A stretch of 64,000 nt of DNA, taken from JBBSNV01 sp964458605. GTDB taxonomy: Bacteria > Pseudomonadota > Alphaproteobacteria > Reyranellales > JAQSWP01. The notes under the pieces were generated by a model. It made no database searches. It was not told the DNA's origin and worked only from the letters and a program-made list of their open reading frames with translations. The first letter of the stretch is position 1. Each line of letters starts with the position of its first letter. Where the stretch lies: assembly GCA_964458605.1 (NCBI GenBank), contig CAYWLS010000008.1, positions 83,418-147,417 of the forward strand, in the 5' to 3' direction. This document shows positions 20,689 through 29,298 of this stretch, piece after piece. The position numbers and the translations under genes were made by a program.

Positions 20689-22071
20689 ATGGCGGCATCG
20701 ACCAATCCTGTGCATGTGATCGGCGGCGGCCTGGCCGGCAGCGAAGCGGCCTGGCAGGTGGCGCAGGCCGGCGTGCCGGTGGTGCTGCACGAAATGCGGC
20801 CGCTGCGCGGCACCGAAGCGCATCAGACCGATGGTCTGGCGGAACTGGTCTGTTCCAATTCGTTCCGCTCCGACGACGCCATGAACAATGCCGTCGGCCT
20901 GCTGCACGAGGAGATGCGACGCGCCGGTTCGGTGATCCTGCGGGCGGCCGACGCCAACCAGGTGCCGGCCGGCGGCGCGCTGGCGGTCGATCGGCACGGC
21001 TTTTCGGCCGCCGTCGAAGCCGCCATCCGTGCCCAGCCCCTGATCGAGATAAGTCGCGGCGAGATCGCCGGCCTGCCGCCCGACCACTGGGACAGCGTGG
21101 TGATCGCCACCGGCCCGCTGACCTCTCCGGCGCTGGCGGAAGCGATAAAGGGCCTGACCGGCGAAGATTCCCTGGCGTTCTTCGACGCCATCGCGCCGAT
21201 CGTGCACAAGGACAGCATCGATTTCGGCCAGGCCTGGTTCCAGTCGCGCTACGACAAGGCCGGGCCCGGCGGCGACGGCGCCGACTACGTCAACTGCCCG
21301 CTCGACAAGGCGCAATACGAGGGCTTCATCGCCGCGCTGCTGGCGGGCGAGAAAACCGACTTCAAGGAATGGGAAGCCAGCACGCCCTATTTCGAGGGCT
21401 GCCTGCCGATCGAGGTGATGGCCGCGCGCGGCATCGATACCTTGCGCTATGGGCCGATGAAGCCGGTCGGCCTGACCGACCCGCGCACCGGCCGGCGGCC
21501 CCATGCGGTGGTGCAACTGCGCCAGGACAACGCCCTGGGCAGCCTCTACAACATGGTGGGTTTCCAGACCAAGCTGAAGCACGGCGAGCAGACGCGCATC
21601 TTCCGCACCATCCCTGGCCTGCAGAACGCCCAATTTGCCCGGCTGGGCGGGCTGCACCGCAACACCTTCATCAACAGCCCGCGCCTGCTCGATGCCACGC
21701 TGCGCTTGAAGGCGATGACGCGGCTGCGCTTTGCCGGCCAGGTCACCGGCGTGGAAGGCTATGTCGAGAGCGCCGCGGTCGGCCTGCTGGCCGGACGTTT
21801 TGCCGCCGCCGACCGGCTGGGCCAGACGATCGCACCGCCGCCGCCCAGCACGGCACTGGGGGCGCTGCTGGCCCATATCACGGCCAATGCCGACGCCCGG
21901 ACGTTCCAGCCGATGAACGTCAATTTCGGCCTGTTTCCCGAATTGCCGGTCGATCACGCCAAATGGGGCAAGAAAGGTCCGCGCGGCAAGGATCGCAAGC
22001 AGGCGCTGGCGCAACGCGCGCTGGAAGATCTGGCCGTGTGGCTCGGCACCGCGCGCCAAGCGGCGGAATAG
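20689..22071 (+). CDS. trmFO: FAD/methylenetetrahydrofolate-dependent tRNA U54 methyltransferase
   Basis: A 460-residue enzyme that makes ribothymidine at tRNA position 54, using 5,10-methylenetetrahydrofolate as the methyl source and FAD as cofactor. The N-terminal dinucleotide fold GGGLAGSEAAWQ starts at residue 10, followed by the family motif ELVCSNSFRSDD near 55. NMVGFQTKLKH near 290 and NVNFGLFPEL near 420 are also family blocks. Length is normal. The ATG at 20689 is selected from the family start; upstream in-frame codons are not conserved. The stop abuts the stop of the convergent NDUFAF6-like gene with no spacing. Confidence 0.96.
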   Translation: MAASTNPVHVIGGGLAGSEAAWQVAQAGVPVVLHEMRPLRGTEAHQTDGLAELVCSNSFRSDDAMNNAVGLLHEEMRRAGSVILRAADANQVPAGGALAVDRHGFSAAVEAAIRAQPLIEISRGEIAGLPPDHWDSVVIATGPLTSPALAEAIKGLTGEDSLAFFDAIAPIVHKDSIDFGQAWFQSRYDKAGPGGDGADYVNCPLDKAQYEGFIAALLAGEKTDFKEWEASTPYFEGCLPIEVMAARGIDTLRYGPMKPVGLTDPRTGRRPHAVVQLRQDNALGSLYNMVGFQTKLKHGEQTRIFRTIPGLQNAQFARLGGLHRNTFINSPRLLDATLRLKAMTRLRFAGQVTGVEGYVESAAVGLLAGRFAAADRLGQTIAPPPPSTALGALLAHITANADARTFQPMNVNFGLFPELPVDHAKWGKKGPRGKDRKQALAQRALEDLAVWLGTARQAAE

Positions 22072-22980
22072 TCAGAAGCGGCGCACCGAGGCCTTCCAGG
22101 CCAGGCGCAACTGGCGCGCCAGCGGCGGCAGATCCGTCTTGGGGTGATAGACGTCGTAGCGGAATCGCGCCAGCCGCGACAGGTAGCCGTCCAGCAGCGC
22201 CGCCGGCATCAGCGCCGGCAAGGCCGCCGCCGGTATGCCGACGCGCAGCTTGCGTGCCTGGCGCAGATGGCGCCGTGCCTCCGAAGCGATGCCGGCCACC
22301 ACCACCGCCAGCGCCTTGGGCTTGCGCCGCTCGAACACGTCGCCGGGCGTCAGCCCGGCCTTGGCCAGCCGATCCGCCGGCAGATAGAGCCGGCGCGGCG
22401 CGGCGTGGAAGGGAATGGCGCGCAGCAGCCCGGTCAGGGCCCAGGCGACGCCGATATCGTGACCGGCCTGCAAGGTGCGCGGCTGGGTGGCGCCCAGGCA
22501 ATGCAGGATCAGCCGCGTCAGCCCGGCCGAGGTCGCCTCGGCATAGCGCTCCAGCGCCGCCAGATCGGCGGGCGGCTCGTTCTGCAGATCGAAGGTGCGC
22601 GCCTCGAGCAGCGCGGAGAACGGCGCGCGCGGCAGGTCGAAACGCGATACCGCTTCGGCCAGGGGCTGCACCACCTGGTGCCGCAGCACCTTGCCGTCGT
22701 AGATGCCGTCGAGCGCATCGCGCCACCACTGCAGGCGGATATGGCCCAGGATCGGCTCGCTGACCAGTTCGCGGGTGCGCGCCACTTCGCTGTTGAACGC
22801 CAGCAGCGCGAACACGGCGGCGCGGGCCTCTTCCGGCGCGAACAACCCGCACAGGTAGCGATCGTAGTCGCGCTGGCGCACCAGCTCGGCGCAATGGCGA
22901 TTGTCGTCCGGCGCGGCGTGGGCCTTGCCCGAAATACCCGCCGCCAGACTGGCCGCGCCGTTGGTTCCGCTTTGCGTCAT
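22072..22980 (-). CDS. squalene/phytoene synthase-fold protein, NDUFAF6-like
   Basis: A 302-residue protein of the squalene/phytoene synthase superfamily. True synthases carry two DxxxD magnesium-binding motifs; here the first region reads FNSEVARTRE and the second GHDIGVAWALTGLLRA, so the Asp-rich motifs are not intact. This is the pattern of the bacterial homologues of mitochondrial NDUFAF6, a complex I assembly factor, rather than of carotenoid or hopanoid enzymes. It sits near secDF and an NDUFAF3-like gene, an arrangement known from other Alphaproteobacteria. The ATG at 22980 has no strong ribosome site. A role in respiratory complex I assembly is the best inference, without direct proof here. 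Confidence 0.82.
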   Translation of the reverse strand: MTQSGTNGAASLAAGISGKAHAAPDDNRHCAELVRQRDYDRYLCGLFAPEEARAAVFALLAFNSEVARTRELVSEPILGHIRLQWWRDALDGIYDGKVLRHQVVQPLAEAVSRFDLPRAPFSALLEARTFDLQNEPPADLAALERYAEATSAGLTRLILHCLGATQPRTLQAGHDIGVAWALTGLLRAIPFHAAPRRLYLPADRLAKAGLTPGDVFERRKPKALAVVVAGIASEARRHLRQARKLRVGIPAAALPALMPAALLDGYLSRLARFRYDVYHPKTDLPPLARQLRLAWKASVRRF

Positions 22981-23070
22981 CGTCGCGCCCGAATTCGATT
23001 CCGATTATGGAGTTTATGCCATAAACCACAGCCGGCACGCCATGTTAGGGGCACAGCCAGCCGCAGGACA

Positions 23071-23907
23071 ATGATCACGACAACTGACAGCGACCTTGCC
23101 GCGATCCTGATTGCCGGCAACAGCCCCGATGTGGTGCTGATGACATGGGCCGGCAAGGCGCTGCCCGCCGCACTGCAGGGACTTCACCGTGACATGCTGG
23201 CGGCGTTGCGACTGGTTCGCGGCTTGACCCGGCATGCGCCTGCGGATGCCGACACCCTGGCGGCACTGGCGCAATCGCTCGAGGCCGCGGCGCGCGGGGG
23301 CGCCTCGCGTGGCCTGGCCGGCGAGGCGATCGTCCTGGCCTCGCCGGCGATCGCCGCTCTGAGCGCCAGCCTGCTGCAGGCGACGCGGCGGGAGCTGACG
23401 ATGAGGCGGCGCGGCGAAGCGCTGTTCCCGGGCTGGAGCGATTTCTACAGCCATGCGCGCTTTGCCATGGTGCCGGTGGGCCGCACCCTGCTGGACGGCG
23501 CCGGCATTGGCCAACCGGCCACGCTCGATGCCATGGATGCGTTGATGACGGCGGTGGCGCTGATCGGCGCGCTGCAGGAGGCCGGACAGCGCTGCCGGCA
23601 AAACGGCGCCGTCGCGCTGCCGCTGCAATGGCTGGGCGGCGCGGAAGGGGCGCAAGGCCTGGCCGGGCGACGCTGCTCGGACGTGCTGCGCAGGGGCTTC
23701 GATCGCGGCGCCGACCGGGCCCGGGAATTGCTCGCGCTGGCCGGACCAAGCCGCGCCGGGGGCCCGATCGGACCCTATTCGGCGCGGCTGCTGCTGCTCG
23801 GCCAACGCCTGCTGCGACGGCTGCAACGGCGCGATCCGCTGGCACAGCGGATCGGGCTGGGCTGGTTCGACAGCCTTGCGCTTCGACTGGCCAGGCTCGG
23901 TCCTTGA
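23071..23907 (+). CDS. divergent squalene/phytoene synthase-like protein, catalytic motifs absent
   Basis: A 278-residue protein with no clear name. From about residue 120 it follows the prenyl-synthase superfamily in outline: WSDFYSHARFAMVPVGRTLL resembles the segment DELLAYCRRSANPVGRLVL of HpnC/HpnD-type enzymes, and TAVALIGALQEAGQRCRQNG sits where those carry the second Asp-rich motif, but the Asp residues are missing. The N-terminal 100 residues are Ala/Leu-rich and lack the first motif. The ATG follows CAGGACA. It is divergent from the NDUFAF6-like gene, from which it is separated by 90 bp, and could be a decayed paralogue or a non-catalytic partner. Confidence in the coding call is good; in the family, moderate. 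Confidence 0.7.
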   Translation: MITTTDSDLAAILIAGNSPDVVLMTWAGKALPAALQGLHRDMLAALRLVRGLTRHAPADADTLAALAQSLEAAARGGASRGLAGEAIVLASPAIAALSASLLQATRRELTMRRRGEALFPGWSDFYSHARFAMVPVGRTLLDGAGIGQPATLDAMDALMTAVALIGALQEAGQRCRQNGAVALPLQWLGGAEGAQGLAGRRCSDVLRRGFDRGADRARELLALAGPSRAGGPIGPYSARLLLLGQRLLRRLQRRDPLAQRIGLGWFDSLALRLARLGP

Positions 23908-23953
23908 CGGCACTTCTGCTGGCCGTTGCAAAAAACCCTGCCGTTCTAACGGT

Positions 23954-23981
23954 TTGCGGTACCTGAGTGCTGTGGTAGAAT
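23954..23981 (+). promoter_or_regulatory. candidate promoter of the PuuD-like gene
   Basis: TTGCGG at 23954-23959, a 16-bp spacer and TAGAAT at 23976-23981 lie about 38 bp before the ATG at 24019. Both hexamers match the sigma70 consensus at four or five positions. Confidence 0.45.
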
Positions 23982-24018
23982 TTTAGGCATCACATCTAGC
24001 TCGAGGGGGAGCGTTGCG

Positions 24019-24633
24019 ATGGGTGCCATTCTTCAATCGCTGCAAAAGACGGTGGTTGCCGGCTTCGTCCTGCTGGTGATCATCTTCATCGTAGTCAAAC
24101 TGACCGTGCCGGGGAGCTGGGCCTTCTTCGACACCGAGTGGATCAAGTTCGTGGTGCGCTGGCTGCACGTGCTGAGCGGCGTCATGTGGATCGGCCTGCT
24201 CTACTACTTCAACTTCGTGCAGACGCCCAGCATGCCGCAGATTCCGGACGAGCAGAAACCGGCGGTCAGCAAGGTGATCGCGCCCCGAGCGCTGTTCTGG
24301 TTCCGCTGGGGCGCCATGTCGACCATCGTGTTCGGCCTGATCCTGGCCGGCATGAACGGCTACCTGCTCAACGCCCTGACCCTGGGCATCGTCAAGTCCG
24401 GCACCACCGGCGCCGCCACGATCGGCATCGGCATGTGGCTGGGCATCGTCATGTGGTTCAATGTCTGGTTCATCATCTGGCCGAACCAGAAGATCGCGCT
24501 GGGCATCGTCAACGCGCCGGCCGACGCCAAGCCCAAGGCCGCCAAAGCGGCCGGCCAGGCCTCGCGCATCAACGTGTTGCTGTCGGTGCCCATGCTGTTC
24601 TGCATGATCGCGCAGTCCCATGGCGGGCTCTGA
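24019..24633 (+). CDS. short urate hydroxylase PuuD-like membrane protein
   Basis: A 204-residue integral membrane protein with four hydrophobic segments (about 12-30, 45-68, 92-115, 128-155) and a weaker one at the C-terminus. The blocks WLHVLSGVMWIGLLYYFNFVQ, APRALFWFRWGAM and MWFNVWFIIWPNQK are those of the PuuD N-terminal membrane domain. Full-length PuuD couples this to a C-terminal cytochrome c and oxidises urate; here no heme-binding CxxCH is present, so the protein is the membrane domain alone. Such short forms are common in Proteobacteria, and urate as substrate is not established for them. Histidines and the conserved Trp residues suggest heme binding. It is a single-gene unit with a GAGGGGGAG ribosome site, its own promoter and a strong terminator. 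Confidence 0.82.
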   Translation: MGAILQSLQKTVVAGFVLLVIIFIVVKLTVPGSWAFFDTEWIKFVVRWLHVLSGVMWIGLLYYFNFVQTPSMPQIPDEQKPAVSKVIAPRALFWFRWGAMSTIVFGLILAGMNGYLLNALTLGIVKSGTTGAATIGIGMWLGIVMWFNVWFIIWPNQKIALGIVNAPADAKPKAAKAAGQASRINVLLSVPMLFCMIAQSHGGL

Positions 24634-24655
24634 TCCGGCGCCACGACGCTGAAAG

Positions 24656-24681
24656 CGGGGCCTGCGGGCCCCGTTTTTTTT
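24656..24681 (+). terminator. intrinsic terminator after the PuuD-like gene
   Basis: The stem CGGGGCC/GGCCCCG with a TGCG loop is followed by eight T residues, 23 bp after the stop codon. It separates the gene from the convergent Mth938-like gene. Confidence 0.92.
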
Positions 24682-24733
24682 GGACAGCGACCGGGACCGC
24701 GAATCCGCCGCTTCGAGCGGCGCGGCGAGCCCT

Positions 24734-25123
24734 TTACGGAATCGGCAGCAGCGCCGCCGCCACCAGCCGGGCCTCGGCCAGCAGCACGTTGTAGGTGCGG
24801 CAGGCGCCGCCGGTATCCATTACATCGGCCACCACGCCCATGTCGCGCAATTGCTGGCGCAATCCGCTGTCCAGCGGCACGGGCCGCGGACCGGCGCCGA
24901 ACAGCAGGATCTCGCAGCGGCGGCCCTCGGCGAATAGCGGCGCCAGGCTGGCGAAGCTCAGTCCGCGCCAGTCCGCCACCGGCCAGGGCAGGGTCAGCTT
25001 GGGCATGACCAGCACCGCGCCGTCATGCTGCAGGTTGCTGACGCGGAAGCGCCCGCCGCCATAGGACTGGATGACCTGCAGCTCGTCGGGACGCGGCGTG
25101 GGCAGGGTCTTGTCGTCGATCAT
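24734..25123 (-). CDS. Mth938-like domain protein (NDUFAF3 homologue)
   Basis: A 129-residue single-domain protein of the Mth938/DUF498 family. It contains QSYGGGRFRVSN near 20, CEILLFGAGPRPVPLD near 70 and TGGACRTYNVLLAEARLVAAAL at the end, the family signature. The human relative NDUFAF3 helps assemble respiratory complex I, and bacterial members are often encoded right after secF, as here (18-bp gap). It is the distal gene of the yajC-secD-secF unit. With the NDUFAF6-like gene 2 kb away it forms a set of complex I assembly homologues next to membrane-insertion machinery. The ATG at 25123 gives the family start. Confidence 0.9.
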   Translation of the reverse strand: MIDDKTLPTPRPDELQVIQSYGGGRFRVSNLQHDGAVLVMPKLTLPWPVADWRGLSFASLAPLFAEGRRCEILLFGAGPRPVPLDSGLRQQLRDMGVVADVMDTGGACRTYNVLLAEARLVAAALLPIP

Positions 25124-25141
25124 GCTGCCCTTGCGCGCCGC

Positions 25142-26092
25142 TCAGGGCAGATGCGCCCGCTTGTCCTTGGGCGGCTCCTTGCCGCCCCGGCGCAGCTTGT
25201 TCTGGCCCAGGAACAGCAGGATCGGCGCGGCGATGAAGATCGACGAGGAGGTCGCCAGCACCACGCCGAACAGCAGCACCAGCGCGAAATCCTCGATCGA
25301 CTTGCCGCCCAGCAGGGCCAGCGGCACGGTCGACAGGAACACGGTGAGCGAGGTGTTGACGGTGCGGTTGAGCGTCTCGTTGATCGATTTGTCGATCAGC
25401 TCGCGCAGCGGCAGGGTCTTGTACTTGCGCAGATTCTCGCGCACGCGGTCGTAGACCACGACCTTGTCGTTGACCGAGAAGCCCATGATGGTGAGGATCG
25501 CCGCGATCGACACCAGGTTGAATTCGATGCCGGTGACGGCGTAGAAGCCGATCGTCTTGGTGACGTCGAGCACCAATGTGGCGATCGCGCCGATGCCGAA
25601 CTGCCACTCGAAGCGGAACCAGATGTAGATCAGCATGGCGATCAGGGCCAGGCCCATCGCCACCATGCCCGACTGGAACTGCTCGCCCGAGACCGAGGCG
25701 CCGATCGAGGCGGCGCGGCGGATCTCGACGTCGGGATAGGCCTGCTTCAGCGCGTCGGTGACTTTCTTGCTGGCCTCGGTCGTGGCGGCGTCGACATTGC
25801 CCTGGCGCTCCATGCGGATGCGCACGTCGTTGGCCGAGCCGAATTCCTGCAGCGAGATATTGCCCAGATGCAGCCCGCCCAGCAGGGTGCGCAGCTTGGG
25901 GAAGTCGGCGGCCTGCTGGAAACGCGCCTCGACCACGATGCCGCCCTTGAAATCGGGGCCGTAATTCAGGCCCGGATAGAAGAACAGCACCACCGAGATC
26001 AGCGACAGCAGCGCCGAGACGCCGAGGCCGGCGAAGCGGCCCTTCATGAACGGGTAGTTGGTATGGTCGGGGATGAGGCGAAGCTTGCGCAT
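25142..26092 (-). CDS. secF: protein translocase subunit SecF
   Basis: A 316-residue inner-membrane protein with six membrane segments. SecF pairs with SecD to use the proton gradient to pull exported proteins through SecYEG. The family marks are GPDFKGGIVVEARF near residue 45 in the first periplasmic domain and the block MGFSVNDKVVVYDRVRENLR near 205 in the membrane domain. The ATG lies 9 bases after the secD stop. Length is normal. The C-terminal tail is short and basic. Confidence 0.97.
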   Translation of the reverse strand: MRKLRLIPDHTNYPFMKGRFAGLGVSALLSLISVVLFFYPGLNYGPDFKGGIVVEARFQQAADFPKLRTLLGGLHLGNISLQEFGSANDVRIRMERQGNVDAATTEASKKVTDALKQAYPDVEIRRAASIGASVSGEQFQSGMVAMGLALIAMLIYIWFRFEWQFGIGAIATLVLDVTKTIGFYAVTGIEFNLVSIAAILTIMGFSVNDKVVVYDRVRENLRKYKTLPLRELIDKSINETLNRTVNTSLTVFLSTVPLALLGGKSIEDFALVLLFGVVLATSSSIFIAAPILLFLGQNKLRRGGKEPPKDKRAHLP

Positions 26093-26101
26093 GGCTGTTT
26101 C

Positions 26102-27673
26102 CTATACCGCCAGCGCCTTGGGCCGCCGCCAGCGGTACCACAGCACGATCATCATGCGCACCAGCACCAGCGCGGTGAACATCGAGCACAGGATGCCCAG
26201 GCCGATGGTGACGGCGAAGCCCTTCACCGCGCCCGAGCCCAGCGTGTAGAGCAGCACCATCTTCAGCAAGGTGGTGACGTTGGCGTCGAGAATGGTGCTG
26301 AAGGCGCGGTTGAAGCCGGCGTCGATGGCCGAAATGGGCGAGCGGCCGAGCTTGGTTTCCTCGCGGATGCGTTCGTTGATCAGCACGTTGGCGTCGACCG
26401 ACATGCCCAGCGACAGCAGCAGGCCGGCGATGCCCGGCAGGGTCAGCGTCGCTTCCAGCATCGACATGACGGCGAGCGTGATGACCAGGTTGAAGATCAG
26501 CGCGATGTCGGCGAACAGGCCGAACAGGCCGTAGGCCAGCACCATGTAGATCACCACCAGCCCGGCGGCGACCATGATCGAGATGATGCCGGCGCGGATC
26601 GAATCGGCGCCCAGGTCCGGGCCGACCGTATTCTGCTCGATGATGGTCAGCGGCGCCGGCAGCGCGCCGGCGCGCAGCAGCAGCGCCAGGTCGGTGGCCG
26701 ACTGGGCGGTGAAATTGCCGGTGATGATGCCGTTGCCGCCGCAGATCGCGCTCTGGATCTCGGGCGCGCTGATCACCTTCTTGTCGAGCACGATGGCCAG
26801 GCGCTTGTGCACGTTCTCGGTGGTGGCGTTGCAGAAGCGCCGGCCGCCGGCGCTGTCGAAGCGGAACTGCACCACCCAGCGGCCCTGGTCGTTCTGCGGC
26901 GTGGCATTGGTCAGCGAATCGCCGCCCACCACGACGCGCTTGTAGACCACGTAGCGCGGCGACTCGTTGCCGACCTTCTCGGTGCCCTCGAGGATTTCCG
27001 AGGTCGGCGGCGGACCGTTGAGCATGGCGTCGGTCAGCGGCACGTTCTCGTTGAGCAGGCGGAATTCCAGCTTGGCGGTGGTGCCGATCAGTTCCTTGAC
27101 GCGCTGCGGATCGCCCAGGCCGGGGATCTGCAGCAGGATGCGGTCGGAGCCCTGGCGCTGCACCGACAGTTCCTTGGTGCCGGTCTCGTCGACGCGGCGG
27201 CGGATGATCTCCATCGACTGGTCGATGATCTGCTGCTGGCGATCGCGCAGCGCCACCTCGCTGAAGGTGGCCTGCACGGTGCCGTCGGACTGGGTCGAGA
27301 CGCTCAGCCGGCTGTCGTATTTGCGCATCAGCTCGGCGGCGGCCGAGGCGTCCTTGGCGTCGCGCAGGCTGACCGTGATGGCGTTGTTCTTGACCTGCAC
27401 GTCGGTGACGCGGATCTGCTCCTTGCGGAACTCGCCGCGCAGGGACTCGGCGATCTCGTTGAGCTGCTGGTCGAGCACCTGCTGGACACCGACCTCGAGC
27501 AGGAAGTAGCCGCCGCCCTGCAGGTCGAGGCCCAGGCTGACCTGGCGATGCGGCAGGATGCCGGGCCATTTCTCGACCTGCTCGCGCGAGAAGAAGTTGG
27601 GCAGGCACAGGACGAGGCCGAGCAGGCACACCCCACAGACCAGGGCGATCTTCCATCTCGGCATGTTCATCAT
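26102..27673 (-). CDS. secD: protein translocase subunit SecD
   Basis: A 523-residue inner-membrane protein, about the minimal length for SecD. An N-terminal membrane segment (about 8-27) is followed by the conserved GLDLQGGGYFLLEV, a large periplasmic region ending in the P1 and head domains, and five C-terminal membrane segments with LGMSVDANVLINERIREE near 430. It works with SecF and YajC downstream of SecYEG. Translation can start at either of two adjacent ATGs (27673 or 27670). The gene lies 56 bp after yajC on the same strand. Confidence 0.97.
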   Translation of the reverse strand: MMNMPRWKIALVCGVCLLGLVLCLPNFFSREQVEKWPGILPHRQVSLGLDLQGGGYFLLEVGVQQVLDQQLNEIAESLRGEFRKEQIRVTDVQVKNNAITVSLRDAKDASAAAELMRKYDSRLSVSTQSDGTVQATFSEVALRDRQQQIIDQSMEIIRRRVDETGTKELSVQRQGSDRILLQIPGLGDPQRVKELIGTTAKLEFRLLNENVPLTDAMLNGPPPTSEILEGTEKVGNESPRYVVYKRVVVGGDSLTNATPQNDQGRWVVQFRFDSAGGRRFCNATTENVHKRLAIVLDKKVISAPEIQSAICGGNGIITGNFTAQSATDLALLLRAGALPAPLTIIEQNTVGPDLGADSIRAGIISIMVAAGLVVIYMVLAYGLFGLFADIALIFNLVITLAVMSMLEATLTLPGIAGLLLSLGMSVDANVLINERIREETKLGRSPISAIDAGFNRAFSTILDANVTTLLKMVLLYTLGSGAVKGFAVTIGLGILCSMFTALVLVRMMIVLWYRWRRPKALAV

Positions 27674-27729
27674 CGTCTACGATCCCCAAGCGGCGTCCGT
27701 GCGGCGGACGCTCGCGGTGCTATATTTGG

Positions 27730-28191
27730 TCAGTTCTTGGGTTTGCCAAGCCCGAACAGGCCGCCCAGGCCGGACGGCCGCTGCGCCGGCGCCGGCGGCG
27801 GGGGCAGCAGGGGCTTGTCCTCGTCGCTGTCCTCGTCCTTGCCCTTGGGCTCGCCCTTGATCGGCTGGTCCTTGGCGATGACGTCGGTGATGTTGGCGCG
27901 CAGCATGCGCACCCGCACGCCGTCGGCGATCTGCACCGTGACTTCGTTCTCGTTGATGACCTTGATCACCTGGCCGATCATGCCGCCGGAGGTGACCACC
28001 CGGTCGCCGCGCTTGACGGCGGCGATCATCTCGCGCATCGCCTTCATCTTCTTCTGCTGCGGGCGGATCATCAGGAAGTAGAACACGGCGAAGATCAGCA
28101 CCATCATGACGATGGGGCTGCTGAGCAGGCCGGCCGGGCCGCCGGCTCCGGCATCGGTGGCGCCCTGGGCGAAGGCCTGGGAAATCAGCAT
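27730..28191 (-). CDS. yajC: preprotein translocase subunit YajC
   Basis: A 153-residue protein with one membrane helix (about 23-45, VMMVLIFAVFYFLMIRPQQK) and a cytoplasmic domain with KRGDRVVTSGGMIGQVIKV near 60. YajC associates with SecDF. It is longer than the usual 110 residues because of an acidic and proline-rich tail (DEDSDEDKPLLPPPPAP). The start has a strong TAGGAGA ribosome site. It is the first gene of yajC-secD-secF-NDUFAF3-like and is divergent from the DUF815 ATPase, with 195 bp between that must hold both promoters. Confidence 0.95.
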   Translation of the reverse strand: MLISQAFAQGATDAGAGGPAGLLSSPIVMMVLIFAVFYFLMIRPQQKKMKAMREMIAAVKRGDRVVTSGGMIGQVIKVINENEVTVQIADGVRVRMLRANITDVIAKDQPIKGEPKGKDEDSDEDKPLLPPPPAPAQRPSGLGGLFGLGKPKN

Positions 28192-28386
28192 CGCATTCTC
28201 CTAAGATGACGCGCGGCCGCGAGGCGGCGCAACGGGGCGCCCGGCCGGTCGAAAAGCCGGGGGGACTATAGCGACCCAAGCGGCAATTGCAATGCAGCGT
28301 TTCGCCCCCGCCGGATCGTGAAAATCGATATGCGGGCCAGCGACTTATGCTAACGTCGCGACCTGCAAAAACGACCGGTCCGCCCC

Positions 28387-29298
28387 ATGTCCGACGCCCT
28401 TCCCGCCCTGCTTGCCCGCATCGCCGACGCCCTGGAGCGGCTGGCGCCGCCGCCGCCCCGGCCGGTGGCGCTGGAGGCCGCCGAGGCCTTCACCTGGCAT
28501 GCCGAGGCCGGCCGGCTGGAGCCGGTGCAGAGCGTCAACCGCGTCGATATCGAGCTGCTGCAAGGCATCGAGCGGCAGCGCCAGATCCTGCTCGACAACA
28601 CCCAGCGCTTCGCCGACGGGCTGCCGGCCAACAATGCCCTGCTGTGGGGCGCGCGCGGCGCGGGCAAGAGCTCGCTGGTCAAGGCCGCCCACGCCGCCGT
28701 CAACAGGCGCCAGGCCCAGGCCGGCAAGCCGCCGGTTGCCCTGGTCGAGATCCACCGCGAGGACATCCCGTCCCTGCCGCGGCTGCTGATGCAACTGCGC
28801 GGCGCCTCGCGCCGGGTGATCCTGTTCTGCGACGACCTGTCTTTCGACGGCGAGGACGCCGCCTACAAGTCGCTCAAGGCGGTGCTGGAAGGCGGCGTCG
28901 AAGGCCGGCCCGACAACGTGGTGTTCTACGCCACCTCGAACCGGCGCCACCTGATGCCGCGCGACATGATCGACAACGAGCGCTCGACCGCCATCAATCC
29001 CAGCGAAGCGGTCGAGGAAAAGGTCTCGCTGTCGGATCGCTTCGGCCTGTGGCTGGGCTTCCACAACTGCGACCAGGATACCTACTTCGCCATGATCGGC
29101 GCCTATGTGCAGCATTTCGGCCTGAAGGTCGCGCCGGAAGACTGGAAGGCGCAGGCCATCGAATGGAGCATGACCCGCGGCGCGCGCTCCGGCCGCGTCG
29201 CCTGGCAGTTCGTGCAGGATCTGGCGGGCCGGCTGGGCCAGAAGCTGTCGCAGTCCGCCGTGCCGAGCGCAGCGAAGCATCCTGCGTCAACGCCATAA
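28387..29298 (+). CDS. DUF815 family AAA-type ATPase
   Basis: A 303-residue P-loop ATPase. The Walker A motif is WGARGAGKSSLVKA near residue 87, Walker B is VILFCDDLSFDG near 140, and YATSNRRHLMPRDM near 180 is a sensor region; all are typical of DUF815. The biochemical role of this widespread family is not established. The N-terminal 30 residues are Ala/Pro/Leu-rich. The last dozen residues (AVPSAAKHP) are encoded by the left arm of a dispersed-type inverted repeat, so the natural C-terminus has probably been changed by that element. No clear ribosome site precedes the ATG. Confidence 0.88.
   Translation: MSDALPALLARIADALERLAPPPPRPVALEAAEAFTWHAEAGRLEPVQSVNRVDIELLQGIERQRQILLDNTQRFADGLPANNALLWGARGAGKSSLVKAAHAAVNRRQAQAGKPPVALVEIHREDIPSLPRLLMQLRGASRRVILFCDDLSFDGEDAAYKSLKAVLEGGVEGRPDNVVFYATSNRRHLMPRDMIDNERSTAINPSEAVEEKVSLSDRFGLWLGFHNCDQDTYFAMIGAYVQHFGLKVAPEDWKAQAIEWSMTRGARSGRVAWQFVQDLAGRLGQKLSQSAVPSAAKHPASTP

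Noticed and set aside
22072..23907. Hopanoid or carotenoid synthesis gene pair
   Set aside because: Both prenyl-synthase-fold proteins lack intact DxxxD metal motifs, and no squalene-hopene cyclase or desaturase gene is near.
25025..28081. 1018-codon plus-strand frame opposite secDF
   Set aside because: His/Gln/Asp/Ala-rich translation of the antisense strand of secF, secD and yajC; shadow of high-GC coding DNA.
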